Source: Arachidicoccus rhizosphaerae
Lineage (GTDB): Bacteria > Bacteroidota > Bacteroidia > Chitinophagales > Chitinophagaceae
Direction of reading: 5' to 3'
DNA: 64,000 nucleotides
NCBI RefSeq assembly: GCF_900107765.1
Contig: NZ_FNQY01000016.1
Coordinates: 1 to 64,000, forward strand
The notes under the pieces are model-generated. The model was not told the DNA's origin. It saw nothing but the letters and a program-made list of their open reading frames with translations, and did no database searches. How positions within the stretch are numbered: position 1 is the first letter of the stretch; every line of letters begins with the position of its first letter. Both the position numbers and the translations under genes were made by a program. This document shows, piece after piece, positions 37,229 to 47,122 of the stretch.

Positions 37229-38896
37229 TTATTTTGCCTGCTCACTGAGCGGCAATACCCTGAAAAAGTCAAAATCCGCATATCCCGCATCATTAGTCGT
37301 CTTCTCTGCAGTGGCATAGATGCCGATTTTAGCACCGGTCCACTTTCCTGGCGTTGGGGTAAAATCCTGTGGTACCGCCGTATATTTTTGACCGTCCAGG
37401 CTATAATAAAACTTACAAAGCGCATGGTTAGGTTGAGGATTATGTACATCTACCCGGATCCACACTTCTGGTTTTTTAAGGATGGTAACCGTGGTTTTCT
37501 TTTCCGGATTTCCTTTATCTGAGGCCTTACAAATTCCTTGTTCCAACCGGTAAGCGGTGCCGTCACTGGCAATAGCCAGCTTGGCATAATCCAGGCCCAG
37601 TACCACAAGCCCCGCCTCCTGACTGCCATTTTTCTCATTTGCCGAAAATTGCAGTTGGGTGATTACGGAAAAACTGTCTGCAGGAAATTTCTGCGCCAGG
37701 ATATTGGGAATTTCCCATAAATTCGTAGCCGTTTGGGTATGAAGTGCATATAACCTTAAATGCCCATCATTACCTGTCATCAGCCATCTTCCGCTGCCAT
37801 TGGCCTCCCATTGCCATTGCAGTCCTAAAGAATGCTCATTAAATTCATCGGACTGCTGCGGTGTAAGCCTTGGATATGCTTTGCCTACATCAGGCTTTTT
37901 GTAGGTCATTACCGGCTGCCCTTTGCCATCCCCGTCTTTATCCTCCCCAATAACAGGCCAGTCATGAACCCATTTCATGGGTTGTAAATGCAGGACCCTT
38001 CCATAGGCTTCTTTATCCTGAAAATGTAAAAACCAATCCTGATTTGTCTGGGTGGTTACCCATGCACCCTGGTGAGGTCCGTTAACCGGACTTTTACCCT
38101 GATCCATAACGACTTTCCTCTCATAAGGTCCCATTAGCGTTTTAGATCGCAAAACCAACTGCCAGCCGGTAGATACCCCTCCTGCCGGCGCAAAAATGTA
38201 GTAGTAACCGTTCCTCTTATAAATCTTGGGGCCTTCGATGGTCGGGTCATCTATATGACCGTCATATACAATATGATCTTCTCCCACAACCTTTGACCCG
38301 TCTTCGTTCATGGGGGCAATGGCGATCACGCTTTTAATGCCCGCCCGGCTGCCTGCATAAGCATGTACCAGCCAGACCTTACCGTCATCGTCCCATAAAG
38401 GACATGGGTCAATGATTCCTTTACCAGGAAATACCAGGACCGGATCTGACCATTTTTTTGCGGGATCATCCGTTTTTATCATGTAAATGCCGTAATCCGG
38501 ATCCGGATAATAAATATAGAATTCCTTATTATGGTACCGAATAGCGGGCGCCCAGACACCATTGCCATGTTGAGGGATATTAAATACATCCTCCGGAATC
38601 TGTTTTTGCAGACCATGATTGATAATGGTCCAGTTGACCAGGTCTTTGGAATGCAAAATAGGCAACCCCGGAATATCCTCAAAACTGGAAGCGACCAGAT
38701 AATAGTCCTCCCCTACGCGAATGGCATCGGGATCTGAATAATCGGCATTGATGATCGGATTTTTATAGGTTCCATTACCCTGGTCGGCAACCCAGACTTT
38801 GGATACATAGTTATTTTGTCCAAAACAAGGAGCGCCCAGACTCGCAGAACCAAGAACAATTGACAAAAAATATTTGGGTAAATGACGATGCTGCAT
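37229..38896 (-). CDS. GH43 glycosidase with C-terminal beta-sandwich
   Basis: This is a 555-residue exported enzyme. The signal peptide is at about 1-26 (CFGQ). The five-bladed propeller (about 45-335) carries ADYSDPDAI (base Asp55), IIDPCPLWDDDGK (pKa-modulating Asp) and IEGPKIYKRNGYYYIF (acid Glu). The C-terminal jelly-roll (about 350-550; FSANEKNGSQEAGLVVLG, YATAEKTTNDAGYADFDFF) is the GH43 C2-type domain found in GH43 subfamilies such as 12. In a pectin locus it probably removes arabinose, galactose or xylose from side chains; the specificity is not readable. It ends the PL10-GH95-GH43 unit, 69 nt after GH95. Confidence 0.9.
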   Translation of the reverse strand: MQHRHLPKYFLSIVLGSASLGAPCFGQNNYVSKVWVADQGNGTYKNPIINADYSDPDAIRVGEDYYLVASSFEDIPGLPILHSKDLVNWTIINHGLQKQIPEDVFNIPQHGNGVWAPAIRYHNKEFYIYYPDPDYGIYMIKTDDPAKKWSDPVLVFPGKGIIDPCPLWDDDGKVWLVHAYAGSRAGIKSVIAIAPMNEDGSKVVGEDHIVYDGHIDDPTIEGPKIYKRNGYYYIFAPAGGVSTGWQLVLRSKTLMGPYERKVVMDQGKSPVNGPHQGAWVTTQTNQDWFLHFQDKEAYGRVLHLQPMKWVHDWPVIGEDKDGDGKGQPVMTYKKPDVGKAYPRLTPQQSDEFNEHSLGLQWQWEANGSGRWLMTGNDGHLRLYALHTQTATNLWEIPNILAQKFPADSFSVITQLQFSANEKNGSQEAGLVVLGLDYAKLAIASDGTAYRLEQGICKASDKGNPEKKTTVTILKKPEVWIRVDVHNPQPNHALCKFYYSLDGQKYTAVPQDFTPTPGKWTGAKIGIYATAEKTTNDAGYADFDFFRVLPLSEQAK

Positions 38897-38965
38897 GCTT
38901 AATGGTGTTTTCTGAAATGATGAAGTTAAAAACGATTTGCTGTAATACAGGTATACATAGAGCGC

Positions 38966-41455
38966 TTAAGGGTAAAAAGTGTAACTCTTTCCCTTTTCAG
39001 TGGTAAAATCAAAGAGCGTCGTTGCAGGAAATTGAGGTATGCTTAAGTCTGCACTATCCGCCTTTTTGCTGATTAAAGGACGACTGATGGCAGCTATTTT
39101 ATAAAACGGATTGGCGTTCTTCTGATTCCTCGTGACAGCAGTTAAGGCAACATTTCCTTTAAGTGTTAAACCGGCAGGCAACCGGAGCCGGCAATTACCA
39201 CCCAGGGCGGAATAAATTTTCAAATAAGTGACTTGCCCCTTATCCCAGTCAATATCCACCTGAAAACCGCCTCTGGCCCTGAGCCCTTTAATACTTCCTT
39301 TACGCCACTGATCCGGTAAGGCCGGCAGAATCTCCAGGGCTCCGTCCTGAGACTGAAGCAGCATCTCGGCAATCCCTGAAGTACACCCAAAATTTCCGTC
39401 AATCTGAAAAGGAGGATGTGCATCAAATAAATTCGGGTAAGTGCCTCCGCCTTCTCCTTTTTTGAGTTCAGGTGCCGGGCGCAGCTGATCCTGAATTAAT
39501 TTCCAGCTGTGATTACCATCTTTCATACGCGCCCACCAGTTGACTTTCCAACCCATGGACCAGCCGGTAGACACATCTCCTCTGCTGATCAGCGTTCTTG
39601 TGGCAGCTGCAAATAATTCCGGATGATCATAAGGTGAAATCTGATTACTGGGGAACAGGCCGTATAAATGAGAGATATGCCGGTGCGTATCATGTTGCTT
39701 ATCCCAGTCCTCCAGCCATTCCTGCAACTGACCATACTGACCTACCTGCATCGGAGGCAGTCGTTGAATCATCTTTTTTAAGGTATCGGCCAATAACTGA
39801 TCCTTATTCAGAAACTGACTGGCTGCAATCGCCTGGGAGAATACATCAAAAACAATCTGGTTATCCATGGTCGTGCCCGCACTAAGTCCTACATCCTTCA
39901 TATATTGATGCTCAGGTGACATGGAAGGAGCAACCACCAGATAATGATGATCAGGTTCCTCTTGTAAAACATCCACAAAATATAAAGCAGCACCTTTTAG
40001 TATATCATAGTTTTTTTCCAGAAAGCGCTGATCTCCTGAATATAAAAAATGCTGCCATAAATGGGTACTGAGCCAGGCACCCCCCATGGGCCACATACCA
40101 TAAAAACCTCCATCCACCGGGCCGGTAATGCGCCATATATCCGTGTTATGATGGGCATTCCATCCTCTGGCATGGTACATCTGACTAGCGGAAGCTTTCC
40201 CGGTCACAGATAAGTCACGCAGCATTTCAAAAAGCGGCCCTGACATTTCCGGTAAACCGGTCACCTCAGAAGGCCAGTAATTCATCTCTGTATTAATATT
40301 AATGGTGTATTTGCTGCCCCAGGGCGGCGCTATTTTATCGTTCCAGATTCCCTGTAGGTTAGCCGGCTGCCCTCCCGGCTGGCTGGAGCTGATCAAAAGA
40401 TACCTGCCAAACTGAAAATAAAGGGCCACCAGTGACGGATCATAATGCTGATCAAAATCTTTTATTCGCCGGTCCGTGGTAGCAGTGGCGGTATCGGGGG
40501 TTTCTAACTGAAAACTGACCCGGTCAAAAAATTTGTGATAAATCGCTTTGTGTGCGTTTAAGGCCAGGTTATAATCTTTGGAGATGGCCCTATTCAGGTA
40601 GTCGGCCGCCCGCTGATCCGGATTTAAACTTATGTCGTGGTAATTTTTAAAATTTGTTCCGATCGAGATATAAATAGTTGCCGTACTGGCTCCCTCAATA
40701 GTTAGCGTTGAGTCACTTACAGTCAGCTGTCCACCCTGAAGGACCGGTTTTACAAGCGTAGTAAAACGAACCTTTCCTTTTTTGCCTTCTACGCTCCCGC
40801 TGTGACCTTTTAAAACCAACATCTTATCTGAGGTAGAAACTTCGTGCACGATCTGCGCACTGCTCATGCCCAGTGTACAGTTTATGGCTCCCGGAGCATC
40901 TGCACTTAACCTGACAATGATGACATCATCTGAAAAGGAAGCAATTACCGTTCTTTTAAAATGCACGCCGCCTGCCTCATAACTTGTTTGCGTGACGGCG
41001 TCACTGATATTTAAACTTCTATGGTACTGCTGTATATTTTGCTGATCCTTGAACCGGATATATAAATCACCTACCGGTTGATAAGGCATTCCATAATCAC
41101 TGTTAGCCGGGGCTTCTCGTGGGAAGACACGGTTGGACATATCCTGAGCGGCCTTGTATTGTTTTGAAAATAACAATTTACGAATCGCTACAATACTGTC
41201 ATAAACATGGGGTAAAATATTATTACCAGGCTCACCGGCCCAAACGGTTTGTTCATTTAGCTGGAGATGTTCCTCTGGCACACCTCCAAACACCATGGCC
41301 CCCAACCGGCCGTTACCTACCGGCAATGCCTGATTCCAGTTGCTTGCCGGATGATCATATTGCAGTAATAAAGGCTGCTGCGCAAAGCTGCCAGCCATAC
41401 CTAATAATAACAGGGCAAATAAACAAACACTTTTAAGCCTACAATTGTAACCCAT
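38966..41455 (-). CDS. GH95 alpha-L-fucosidase/alpha-L-galactosidase
   Basis: This 829-residue exported enzyme has a signal peptide ending GSFAQ (about residue 26). The GH95 N-terminal block [15 protein letters not shown] and [10 protein letters not shown] is followed by the catalytic (alpha/alpha)6 part with [12 protein letters not shown] (the two Asn that activate water), HHNTDIW and QIDGNFG (Asp). The ATG at 41455 is preferred over a longer reading, which would overlap the transposase gene. The likely job is trimming alpha-L-fucose or alpha-L-galactose from pectin or xyloglucan side chains. An IS4 element is inserted only 11 nt before its ATG and separates it from PL10. Confidence 0.92.
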   Translation of the reverse strand: MGYNCRLKSVCLFALLLLGMAGSFAQQPLLLQYDHPASNWNQALPVGNGRLGAMVFGGVPEEHLQLNEQTVWAGEPGNNILPHVYDSIVAIRKLLFSKQYKAAQDMSNRVFPREAPANSDYGMPYQPVGDLYIRFKDQQNIQQYHRSLNISDAVTQTSYEAGGVHFKRTVIASFSDDVIIVRLSADAPGAINCTLGMSSAQIVHEVSTSDKMLVLKGHSGSVEGKKGKVRFTTLVKPVLQGGQLTVSDSTLTIEGASTATIYISIGTNFKNYHDISLNPDQRAADYLNRAISKDYNLALNAHKAIYHKFFDRVSFQLETPDTATATTDRRIKDFDQHYDPSLVALYFQFGRYLLISSSQPGGQPANLQGIWNDKIAPPWGSKYTININTEMNYWPSEVTGLPEMSGPLFEMLRDLSVTGKASASQMYHARGWNAHHNTDIWRITGPVDGGFYGMWPMGGAWLSTHLWQHFLYSGDQRFLEKNYDILKGAALYFVDVLQEEPDHHYLVVAPSMSPEHQYMKDVGLSAGTTMDNQIVFDVFSQAIAASQFLNKDQLLADTLKKMIQRLPPMQVGQYGQLQEWLEDWDKQHDTHRHISHLYGLFPSNQISPYDHPELFAAATRTLISRGDVSTGWSMGWKVNWWARMKDGNHSWKLIQDQLRPAPELKKGEGGGTYPNLFDAHPPFQIDGNFGCTSGIAEMLLQSQDGALEILPALPDQWRKGSIKGLRARGGFQVDIDWDKGQVTYLKIYSALGGNCRLRLPAGLTLKGNVALTAVTRNQKNANPFYKIAAISRPLISKKADSADLSIPQFPATTLFDFTTEKGKSYTFYP

Positions 41456-41461
41456 ATTTTT

Positions 41462-41466
41462 AATTT
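41462..41466. repeat. Target-site duplication, left copy
   Basis: AATTT directly outside the left end of the IS4-type element, matching AATTT at 42820-42824. Confidence 0.5.
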
Positions 41467-42819
41467 CAATAGTTCGGTAATTAATTAAGCGGCCATTGAG
41501 CCGATATTTAAGCATTTTGAATAGAGCTTTTTTATTTTATTGCAATTCAGCTCTAGACCCAAGTTTGAAAAAATAGTTTCCGTGAGGTATTTGTTGTAGT
41601 ACCATGTTTTGATACTCCTCATGGAAAACGGGATGTCTGATTTGTCTTTCAGACTAGCCCAACAGGTTAACTTCATAAGTGATACGGACATGAGCGATAA
41701 ATTAAAATGGTTATATAATTTGTTTTCACTGACCGCCTGGCACTCTTCCAGGCCGGTATATTGTTTTGCGTCTCGTATTAGAAACTCAATCTGGAATCGT
41801 AATCCATAATATTGCATGATCTTCTTTCCACTCATATTAATGTCGGTACTTAAGAATACGGTATGTCCTGTACCCTGTTTGTGTTTCAGATACACCACTT
41901 TAGCTTCTCGTTTTAAGGTGACACACCATACTACTAACTCAAAGGCCAGAATATGATCATCTTCATAGAACAATTTCCATCTACGTTTATCGATATTGTT
42001 CATATCGACTTTTCCTGCGTAACGGCGTTTTCTGCCCCGGCCTGTCTTCTGTGGCCCTTTATACAAGTACTGAAGGTTCGCGTCTGGTCGCATACGGGTA
42101 ATCACCTGCAAACCCATTTTCAACATGGGTTCAATAAACGTTTTCTTCATAAAGTAGCCGTCTACCGCCAGATAATCAGTAAAAGACTTAATTCGACCAA
42201 TGTTGTTTCGGATAATACCCACGTAATGATCCATCAAGGCATTTTTCATTTCTCCAGGTGTCTGTATCGCTTCGATGGAATAGGCTGTTGCAGCCTCAAC
42301 ATCAACCAGTGCCAGACAGCCTATTTCCAGTCCCGCTTTAGCCCGCTGGTCCTTGCCGCTCCAGAACCTGCCTTTGCCAAAGGTCTTTTTTCCACTTTTC
42401 GGGATGAAGCTCGGATCAAAGGCTGCGATACACTCTTTAGCCTTGAGGCCGCCAAAGGAGCTGTCAAACAATGCCCGGAAGTTCATTTTCTTACTAAACT
42501 GATTCCGAATGCTTTTTTCAGAATACTGACCGTCAGCATACCGGAAAAGGTTCAGGAAATTGTGCCTTACCGGCAACATGATCCATTTTTCAAAGATCCA
42601 GCCCAGAAATTTCTTCTGGGGTTTGGTCAATTCATTAACTTGATTTATTCTTGCACTGATAAAGCGCATCGCTTTATTAAAGGCGGCGGTTTTATTTTTC
42701 ACACAATATTCTACCGCCTTTTTTCTTCTCTTTCTCCGCCTGTGAATAAATTCCCTACAAAATCAAGAAAATTTTATTTTATCCACATTTTTCCGGCCTT
42801 AAAAACTACCGGAGTATTG
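41467..42819 (-). mobile_element. IS4-family insertion sequence, complete (about 1353 bp)
   Basis: The left end reads CAATAGTTCGGTAATT. The reverse complement of the right end reads CAATACTCCGGTAGTT, giving imperfect inverted repeats of about 25 nt (CAATAsTyCGGTArTT, then TTAAG and GGCC). The element carries a single intact transposase and is flanked by AATTT on both sides. It sits between the PL10 and GH95 genes. Confidence 0.75.
41485..42702 (-). CDS. IS4-family transposase
   Basis: This is a 405-residue DDE transposase. The first catalytic Asp lies in [13 protein letters not shown] and the second in [13 protein letters not shown]. The signature Y-(2)-R-(3)-E-(6)-K of IS4 transposases is perfect in [16 protein letters not shown]. 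The frame is intact, so the element may be active or recently inserted. It is transcribed in the same direction as the PUL genes, so read-through into GH95 is possible. Confidence 0.93.
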   Translation of the reverse strand: MKNKTAAFNKAMRFISARINQVNELTKPQKKFLGWIFEKWIMLPVRHNFLNLFRYADGQYSEKSIRNQFSKKMNFRALFDSSFGGLKAKECIAAFDPSFIPKSGKKTFGKGRFWSGKDQRAKAGLEIGCLALVDVEAATAYSIEAIQTPGEMKNALMDHYVGIIRNNIGRIKSFTDYLAVDGYFMKKTFIEPMLKMGLQVITRMRPDANLQYLYKGPQKTGRGRKRRYAGKVDMNNIDKRRWKLFYEDDHILAFELVVWCVTLKREAKVVYLKHKQGTGHTVFLSTDINMSGKKIMQYYGLRFQIEFLIRDAKQYTGLEECQAVSENKLYNHFNLSLMSVSLMKLTCWASLKDKSDIPFSMRSIKTWYYNKYLTETIFSNLGLELNCNKIKKLYSKCLNIGSMAA

Positions 42820-42824
42820 AATTT
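42820..42824. repeat. Target-site duplication, right copy
   Basis: AATTT directly outside the right end of the IS4-type element. Confidence 0.5.
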
Positions 42825-42886
42825 AATAATTTTCAAATAATTAATCATAAACAGGACTCAAAGTCCCCGCTATCACCATCCGGCAC

Positions 42887-43957
42887 CTAATCCCCATACT
42901 GCTCCAGCCATTTAGCATAGTCTTTTGTTATAATCCGCTCCGGCCAGCTGCCGTACCAGCTATACCCAAGCCTTCTTTCCGTTTCAATTTCTTGTAAATT
43001 ATATTTTTTCTGCCCGTCTCTGCCACAAAAAAATGGCCGGTTGGTGCCGATTTCATAATACCTGGCCCATATCCTGCTGTTTTCAGTTTTTTTAAGGACC
43101 ACATTCTTACCCCCGCCGGGTTCATTCGGATCCTCCACCTTTTGAACCGTATACCCTTCAATAGCCACCGACTTAAGCCAATCAACGGCACCTGTAACGG
43201 CAGCTTTAACCGCTGCACCGGGACGTGGTTGATTCATCAGAAATTCAACGATCGCCGCCGATTCGGCCGATGCAAGACCTACCAGTTCAAATGACCTGGC
43301 TTTTTCAGGCAATAAGGTATTTTTATTATATTGTTGATTCCAGCCGGTTCTCTTACCATTAACCTTTATCTGTGTTTTCAGGATGCAGCCTATTCCCTTT
43401 TGCAGGGCAGTGGCACAACGTGGCTGATACTTAGGATCCACCCATTCATAACCATTTTTTTGCAGTACTACATTATCTAATACGTTTAAAACATTGACAA
43501 TGGCATTATCATTAAAAGTCACCTGACTCCGATATAAACTGCTATCCGGATAGTACTGCGGCCAGCCTCCGTTGTCATACTGAGCTTTCAGCAAATAGTC
43601 TATCCCTTTTTGAGCAGATAGCAAATAAGCACTGTCCCTGGTTTTATCAAAAGCCTTTACCAAATAATTAATTTCCCTTGAGGTCGCTTTATTATCAATG
43701 GTGGCATCCTTTAACCCCTTTTCCTGTTTTATCTGGTATTTTTGGGCCTCTGTGAGGGAAATATCATAAACTATTTTCCTGCCATGAACGGCTTTTGCCC
43801 AACCACCGCTTAACCGCTGATACAGCAGCATATTTTCTGCTACCTGGTCTTGAGCCGCAGGTCTTTTATTGGATTGGGCATAATTGAACATCGCAACACC
43901 CGCAAATAGCACACTCAGACTCATGCATCTGATTATCCTTTTTAAATGGTTATTCAT
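42887..43957 (-). CDS. PL10 pectate lyase
   Basis: This is a 356-residue exported pectate lyase of family 10. The signal peptide ends FNYAQ (about residue 28). Typical blocks are ENMLLYQRLSGGWAK, ATIDNKATSREINYL, YDNGGWPQYYPDSSLYRSQ, TFNDNAIVNVLNVL, FELVGLASAES and WARYYEIGTNRPFFCGRDG. It should cleave polygalacturonate by beta-elimination with calcium, making the unsaturated ends that GH105 later removes. It heads unit C with its own -7 box and dyad. The IS4 element begins 67 nt after its stop codon. Confidence 0.93.
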   Translation of the reverse strand: MNNHLKRIIRCMSLSVLFAGVAMFNYAQSNKRPAAQDQVAENMLLYQRLSGGWAKAVHGRKIVYDISLTEAQKYQIKQEKGLKDATIDNKATSREINYLVKAFDKTRDSAYLLSAQKGIDYLLKAQYDNGGWPQYYPDSSLYRSQVTFNDNAIVNVLNVLDNVVLQKNGYEWVDPKYQPRCATALQKGIGCILKTQIKVNGKRTGWNQQYNKNTLLPEKARSFELVGLASAESAAIVEFLMNQPRPGAAVKAAVTGAVDWLKSVAIEGYTVQKVEDPNEPGGGKNVVLKKTENSRIWARYYEIGTNRPFFCGRDGQKKYNLQEIETERRLGYSWYGSWPERIITKDYAKWLEQYGD

Positions 43958-44054
43958 AATCTATTATTGAGCCGGCACATTCGTAGTTGCGCCATACTTT
44001 TATTAATGATAAAAAGGGATGCATTTGGGATTGTCTACCAAAAAATGATTCATC

Positions 44055-44062
44055 CAAATTTA
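44055..44062 (-). promoter_or_regulatory. -7 box of the PL10 unit
   Basis: The minus strand reads TAAATTTG (exact TAnnTTTG), 97 nt before the PL10 ATG. No -33 TTTG is seen; dyad site 4 follows exactly 45 nt away. Confidence 0.6.
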
Positions 44063-44107
44063 ATTACTTGCATCCAGCAATTTAAAAGAACGCCTTAAAA
44101 AAATTAC

Positions 44108-44131
44108 GCAATCGATGACAATACCTTATAT
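44108..44131. promoter_or_regulatory. PUL dyad site 4 (half site)
   Basis: GCAATCGAT, preceded by ATTAC; the promoter-distal arm is not conserved. It has the same position relative to the -7 box as sites 1, 6 and 7. Confidence 0.55.
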
Positions 44132-44174
44132 ATCACTCATAATCTATCTATTATACTTAAAACCGTCCACATAT

Positions 44175-45521
44175 TTACCGGCCTTGCAGGGTAGCACTTT
44201 TACCCAGGGAGCCATTATTTTTCACGCCGGTAACGGTCCAGACACCAACGGCGGACCCTGATATTTTAAAAAAATTATGAGTGGTAACGCCTAAAATTTG
44301 TCCGTTTAAAGCAACTAGGTATCCGCCGGCTTCCTTTAGCCTTTTCCATTTTAAATCCTGCTTATCCAGCATTAAATGTTCCGGCGCCCGAATTTGTTCA
44401 AAAAACTTACGCGGGTCCCACCGGTCCTTTCCCTCCACAACATTTGTATAAGTATATGCAGCTGCTTCCTTTTTTGTGAGTACTGCCTGCAATCCTTGTA
44501 TGATCCTACCTCCTTCCCCCTTACTTTGCTTATACCAGGTCCTTCTTTTGGATAAATCAACCAGCCTTCCATTTTGGTCTCTGGTATTATATTCTGCAAA
44601 TAATTTTGCGGCCGGCCCCATATCTGTCCAACCCTCAGGGTTAATTGGAATTTTAAGTATCGTATTCAAATAAACGGCCATAGGCGCATCATGCCATGGA
44701 CGGCCCAGTTTTGTGCGGCCATCAGCCGCAGCCTTATTCCCATCTATTATGCAGTGGCTAAAAACATACCCCCATTTTGTCCCCTCCAAATGTCTGGGCG
44801 CCACAATGACCGATCCGCCTCTTACATTATAAAGCGTACAATGATCTATAAACGCATTGCCTCCACCGTAAAAATAATCCACGGCACCTTCAATCCAACA
44901 GTCATTCGCATAGGTCCTGTCATTTAACCCTTTGGTACTTGTCATCCAGGTATCCTGAAAAGAGCGAAATCGGCAGTTGAAAAAGGCAGAACGGTCAGCC
45001 GTGACCTTCATGGCCAAAGCCTGAGGTCCTTTTTGCGCCGTTACGCCATAGGCATTAACGAAACTGATATTCTGCGCATAAAAGTCCGGCGCGTTCACTA
45101 CCACTACCGCGCAGTCCTGCTGATCGTATCTGAGCTTTGAATATTGCTGTCCGGCGTCACCCGTATTAGCCGGGTCGGCACAATTGATTTTAAAACTTAT
45201 AATCGTTTTATCCTTATCTTCTCCTATTAAATAAATATAGGGTTTGTTTTCAGGGATTCTGATCAGCCCTTCGTAGTCCCCCTTTTTTATAAAGATGCGC
45301 CATGGGCGGGTAAGATGCTGAGGGGCGTGATCAATGGCCTGTTGAACATCCGTATAATCTCCCTGCCCTGAGATATCCACCACCGCGTCAAATACTTTAA
45401 GGGCGGTATCCTTTTGCTGTCGAAAACTCGTTCCCGCGGCCCCTAACTGAGCATTAGGCAAAAAAGTAGCCCATACAACCAAACACAAAAAAGTGCTTAT
45501 AAAAAATTTATTTATTTTCAT
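44175..45521 (-). CDS. CE8 pectin methylesterase with C-terminal extension (CE8-2)
   Basis: This is a 448-residue exported pectinesterase. The signal peptide ends near residue 29. The CE8 beta-helix spans about 43-345, with KGPQALAM (Gln-Ala), FQDTWM (acid Asp190), GAVDYFYGGG (nucleophile Asp215) and KLGRPWHDAP (Arg274, Trp276). After residue 350 a roughly 100-residue tail (WDPRKFFEQIRAPEHLML, then a beta-rich segment) is absent from CE8-1. The ATG at 45521 is used rather than an in-frame TTG at 45542. It follows GH28-3 by 40 nt and ends unit D. Confidence 0.92.
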   Translation of the reverse strand: MKINKFFISTFLCLVVWATFLPNAQLGAAGTSFRQQKDTALKVFDAVVDISGQGDYTDVQQAIDHAPQHLTRPWRIFIKKGDYEGLIRIPENKPYIYLIGEDKDKTIISFKINCADPANTGDAGQQYSKLRYDQQDCAVVVVNAPDFYAQNISFVNAYGVTAQKGPQALAMKVTADRSAFFNCRFRSFQDTWMTSTKGLNDRTYANDCWIEGAVDYFYGGGNAFIDHCTLYNVRGGSVIVAPRHLEGTKWGYVFSHCIIDGNKAAADGRTKLGRPWHDAPMAVYLNTILKIPINPEGWTDMGPAAKLFAEYNTRDQNGRLVDLSKRRTWYKQSKGEGGRIIQGLQAVLTKKEAAAYTYTNVVEGKDRWDPRKFFEQIRAPEHLMLDKQDLKWKRLKEAGGYLVALNGQILGVTTHNFFKISGSAVGVWTVTGVKNNGSLGKSATLQGR

Positions 45522-45561
45522 CCGATCGTCTTTTATGTACAAGTAATTATTTAACGGACGC

Positions 45562-46986
45562 TCACTCTTGTGCTCCGGTTAATAAATTAATCCCGGAAAT
45601 ATTTGAATGATACGTACTGGTAAATGCCGCCCCGGAACTTACTGATATGCTGGATCCGTGAATAAAAGCGGCGCTGTCAATATTATTGAATTTCATGCCG
45701 GCATTCGCGTTGATTCTAACGCTATCAAAAATAATATTTTTTAAGGGTAATTCCGGGACCGCCCAGACCATTCCTGCATAATCCGCACTATTTACCAGAA
45801 TATTTTTTAAAACAATATTTTTCCAGACCGGTGTCGTTGCGGTAATAGCGGCCCCCGGATCACTACTAGCCGTAGACGGAATGGTATTATCCGGATAATA
45901 TTCACATATATTCACAGGATACTTTACCTTTTCCATCGTCAGATTTTCATAAACCAAATAGCCAACTTCCCCACTGCGCTCCCTGCTGGATTTTATATGT
46001 ATTCCATTATCTGTTCCATTGAATGAACAATTATTGACATAAATATGATCAATATTAGCAGTATAACTTCCTATAGACAGTCCATGACCGGCGCCAAAGG
46101 CGCAACCACTAATGGTTACGTATTTGGTATTATTGTTCATGGCAATATTATCATCTCCACAACTGATCGTACAATCATAAATATTGACGTAAGGTGTCCA
46201 GACATCTATACCATCTGTATTCGGCGAATCTTCCGGAGAATCAATCGTCACATCAGAAATCGTAATATTCGTATTTTCCTTATGAATGCTGATATGTCCG
46301 TTCGGGGCATTTTTAATGGTTATCCCGGCAATTTCTATTATACTTGCTTTATCAAAAGCAATCATAGGTGGACGGGCTATGGCGGCTGTTGCCTTTGTCG
46401 CTCTGTAAGCTGCCCACCAATCTGCGCCTTGCCCATTAATCGTTCCTGCTCCATCAATCAATACATTGGTCGTATTAGACAGATCGATGAAGGGTTCAAC
46501 TGAATTTGCCGTCCCTGAACCTGGGTAATCAGCATAGGACAATACGGTCAGTTGAGCATTTTTTTCAAAATGGAGTCCGACATTTGAAACAAGCCTGATG
46601 GGACCGCAACGGAAATTGCCTTTAGGAATTTGTACGGTGCCACCCCCATTTTTGCCAGCCGCATCAATGGCCGCTTGAATAGCGACTGAATTATCGCTTT
46701 TCAGGGTGTCTGCCCCGTACTCCATAATACTTAAACTGCCACTTGGAATTGCAGGCGTTTTAACAGACTTCCCCCAATCTGTCTCAAAACTTGGAACTTT
46801 TATATCCGCGATACTACTGCTATCAGTAGTATCAACACCAGTACTTTTCAGGGTATGTATTCCATTGGAGGCTACTACCGGAAACAGAGAATCATTACGT
46901 TTACAACCTGAACTGAGCAGTAGCGCAAGGCCTCCCACAAAAACCACCCGCAGGCACTTGTAGCCAAATTGAAGTATTTTTATCAT
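45562..46986 (-). CDS. GH28 polygalacturonase lipoprotein (GH28-3)
   Basis: This is a 474-residue lipoprotein (Cys28 in SSGC). It has the most canonical GH28 active site of the four in this window: NTDGID (256-261), GDDNIA (277-282) and GAGHGLSIG (GHG 300-302). The RIK position reads HIK (330-332). It may therefore be endo-acting, cutting homogalacturonan at the cell surface for the SusCD pair encoded upstream in the same unit. The substituted Arg of RIK is odd, since it normally binds the substrate carboxylate. Confidence 0.9.
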   Translation of the reverse strand: MIKILQFGYKCLRVVFVGGLALLLSSGCKRNDSLFPVVASNGIHTLKSTGVDTTDSSSIADIKVPSFETDWGKSVKTPAIPSGSLSIMEYGADTLKSDNSVAIQAAIDAAGKNGGGTVQIPKGNFRCGPIRLVSNVGLHFEKNAQLTVLSYADYPGSGTANSVEPFIDLSNTTNVLIDGAGTINGQGADWWAAYRATKATAAIARPPMIAFDKASIIEIAGITIKNAPNGHISIHKENTNITISDVTIDSPEDSPNTDGIDVWTPYVNIYDCTISCGDDNIAMNNNTKYVTISGCAFGAGHGLSIGSYTANIDHIYVNNCSFNGTDNGIHIKSSRERSGEVGYLVYENLTMEKVKYPVNICEYYPDNTIPSTASSDPGAAITATTPVWKNIVLKNILVNSADYAGMVWAVPELPLKNIIFDSVRINANAGMKFNNIDSAAFIHGSSISVSSGAAFTSTYHSNISGINLLTGAQE

Positions 46987-47041
46987 TGCATTAAATTTTC
47001 ATTTTAATGAGCCATACATTTTAAGTCATGTTGTGATCGGG

Positions 47042-47081
47042 TTTTACAGGGCGTCACGGGACTTTCTCACGCCCTGTGAAA
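47042..47081. repeat. Intercistronic hairpin before GH28-3
   Basis: Arms 47042-47054 and 47069-47081 (core ACAGGGCGT / ACGCCCTGT plus a T-G pair and three A-T pairs, 13 bp) with a 14-nt loop lie between the beta-helix lipoprotein and GH28-3. No T-run follows on the minus strand. It could stabilise the susCD part of the mRNA relative to the enzyme part. Confidence 0.55.
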
Positions 47082-47122
47082 AACGGTCTACCTGTTACCA
47101 ACAAAATCATCTGAAGTTGCTG

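Noticed and set aside
38925-38945. AACGATTTGC resembling a dyad arm between GH43 and GH95
   Set aside because: It needs an extra base to match the arm, has no partner arm and no -7 box at the usual spacing.
41953-42840. 295-codon open frame on the plus strand opposite the transposase
   Set aside because: It is antisense to a gene with a full catalytic signature; its translation has no domain features, so it is a mirror frame.
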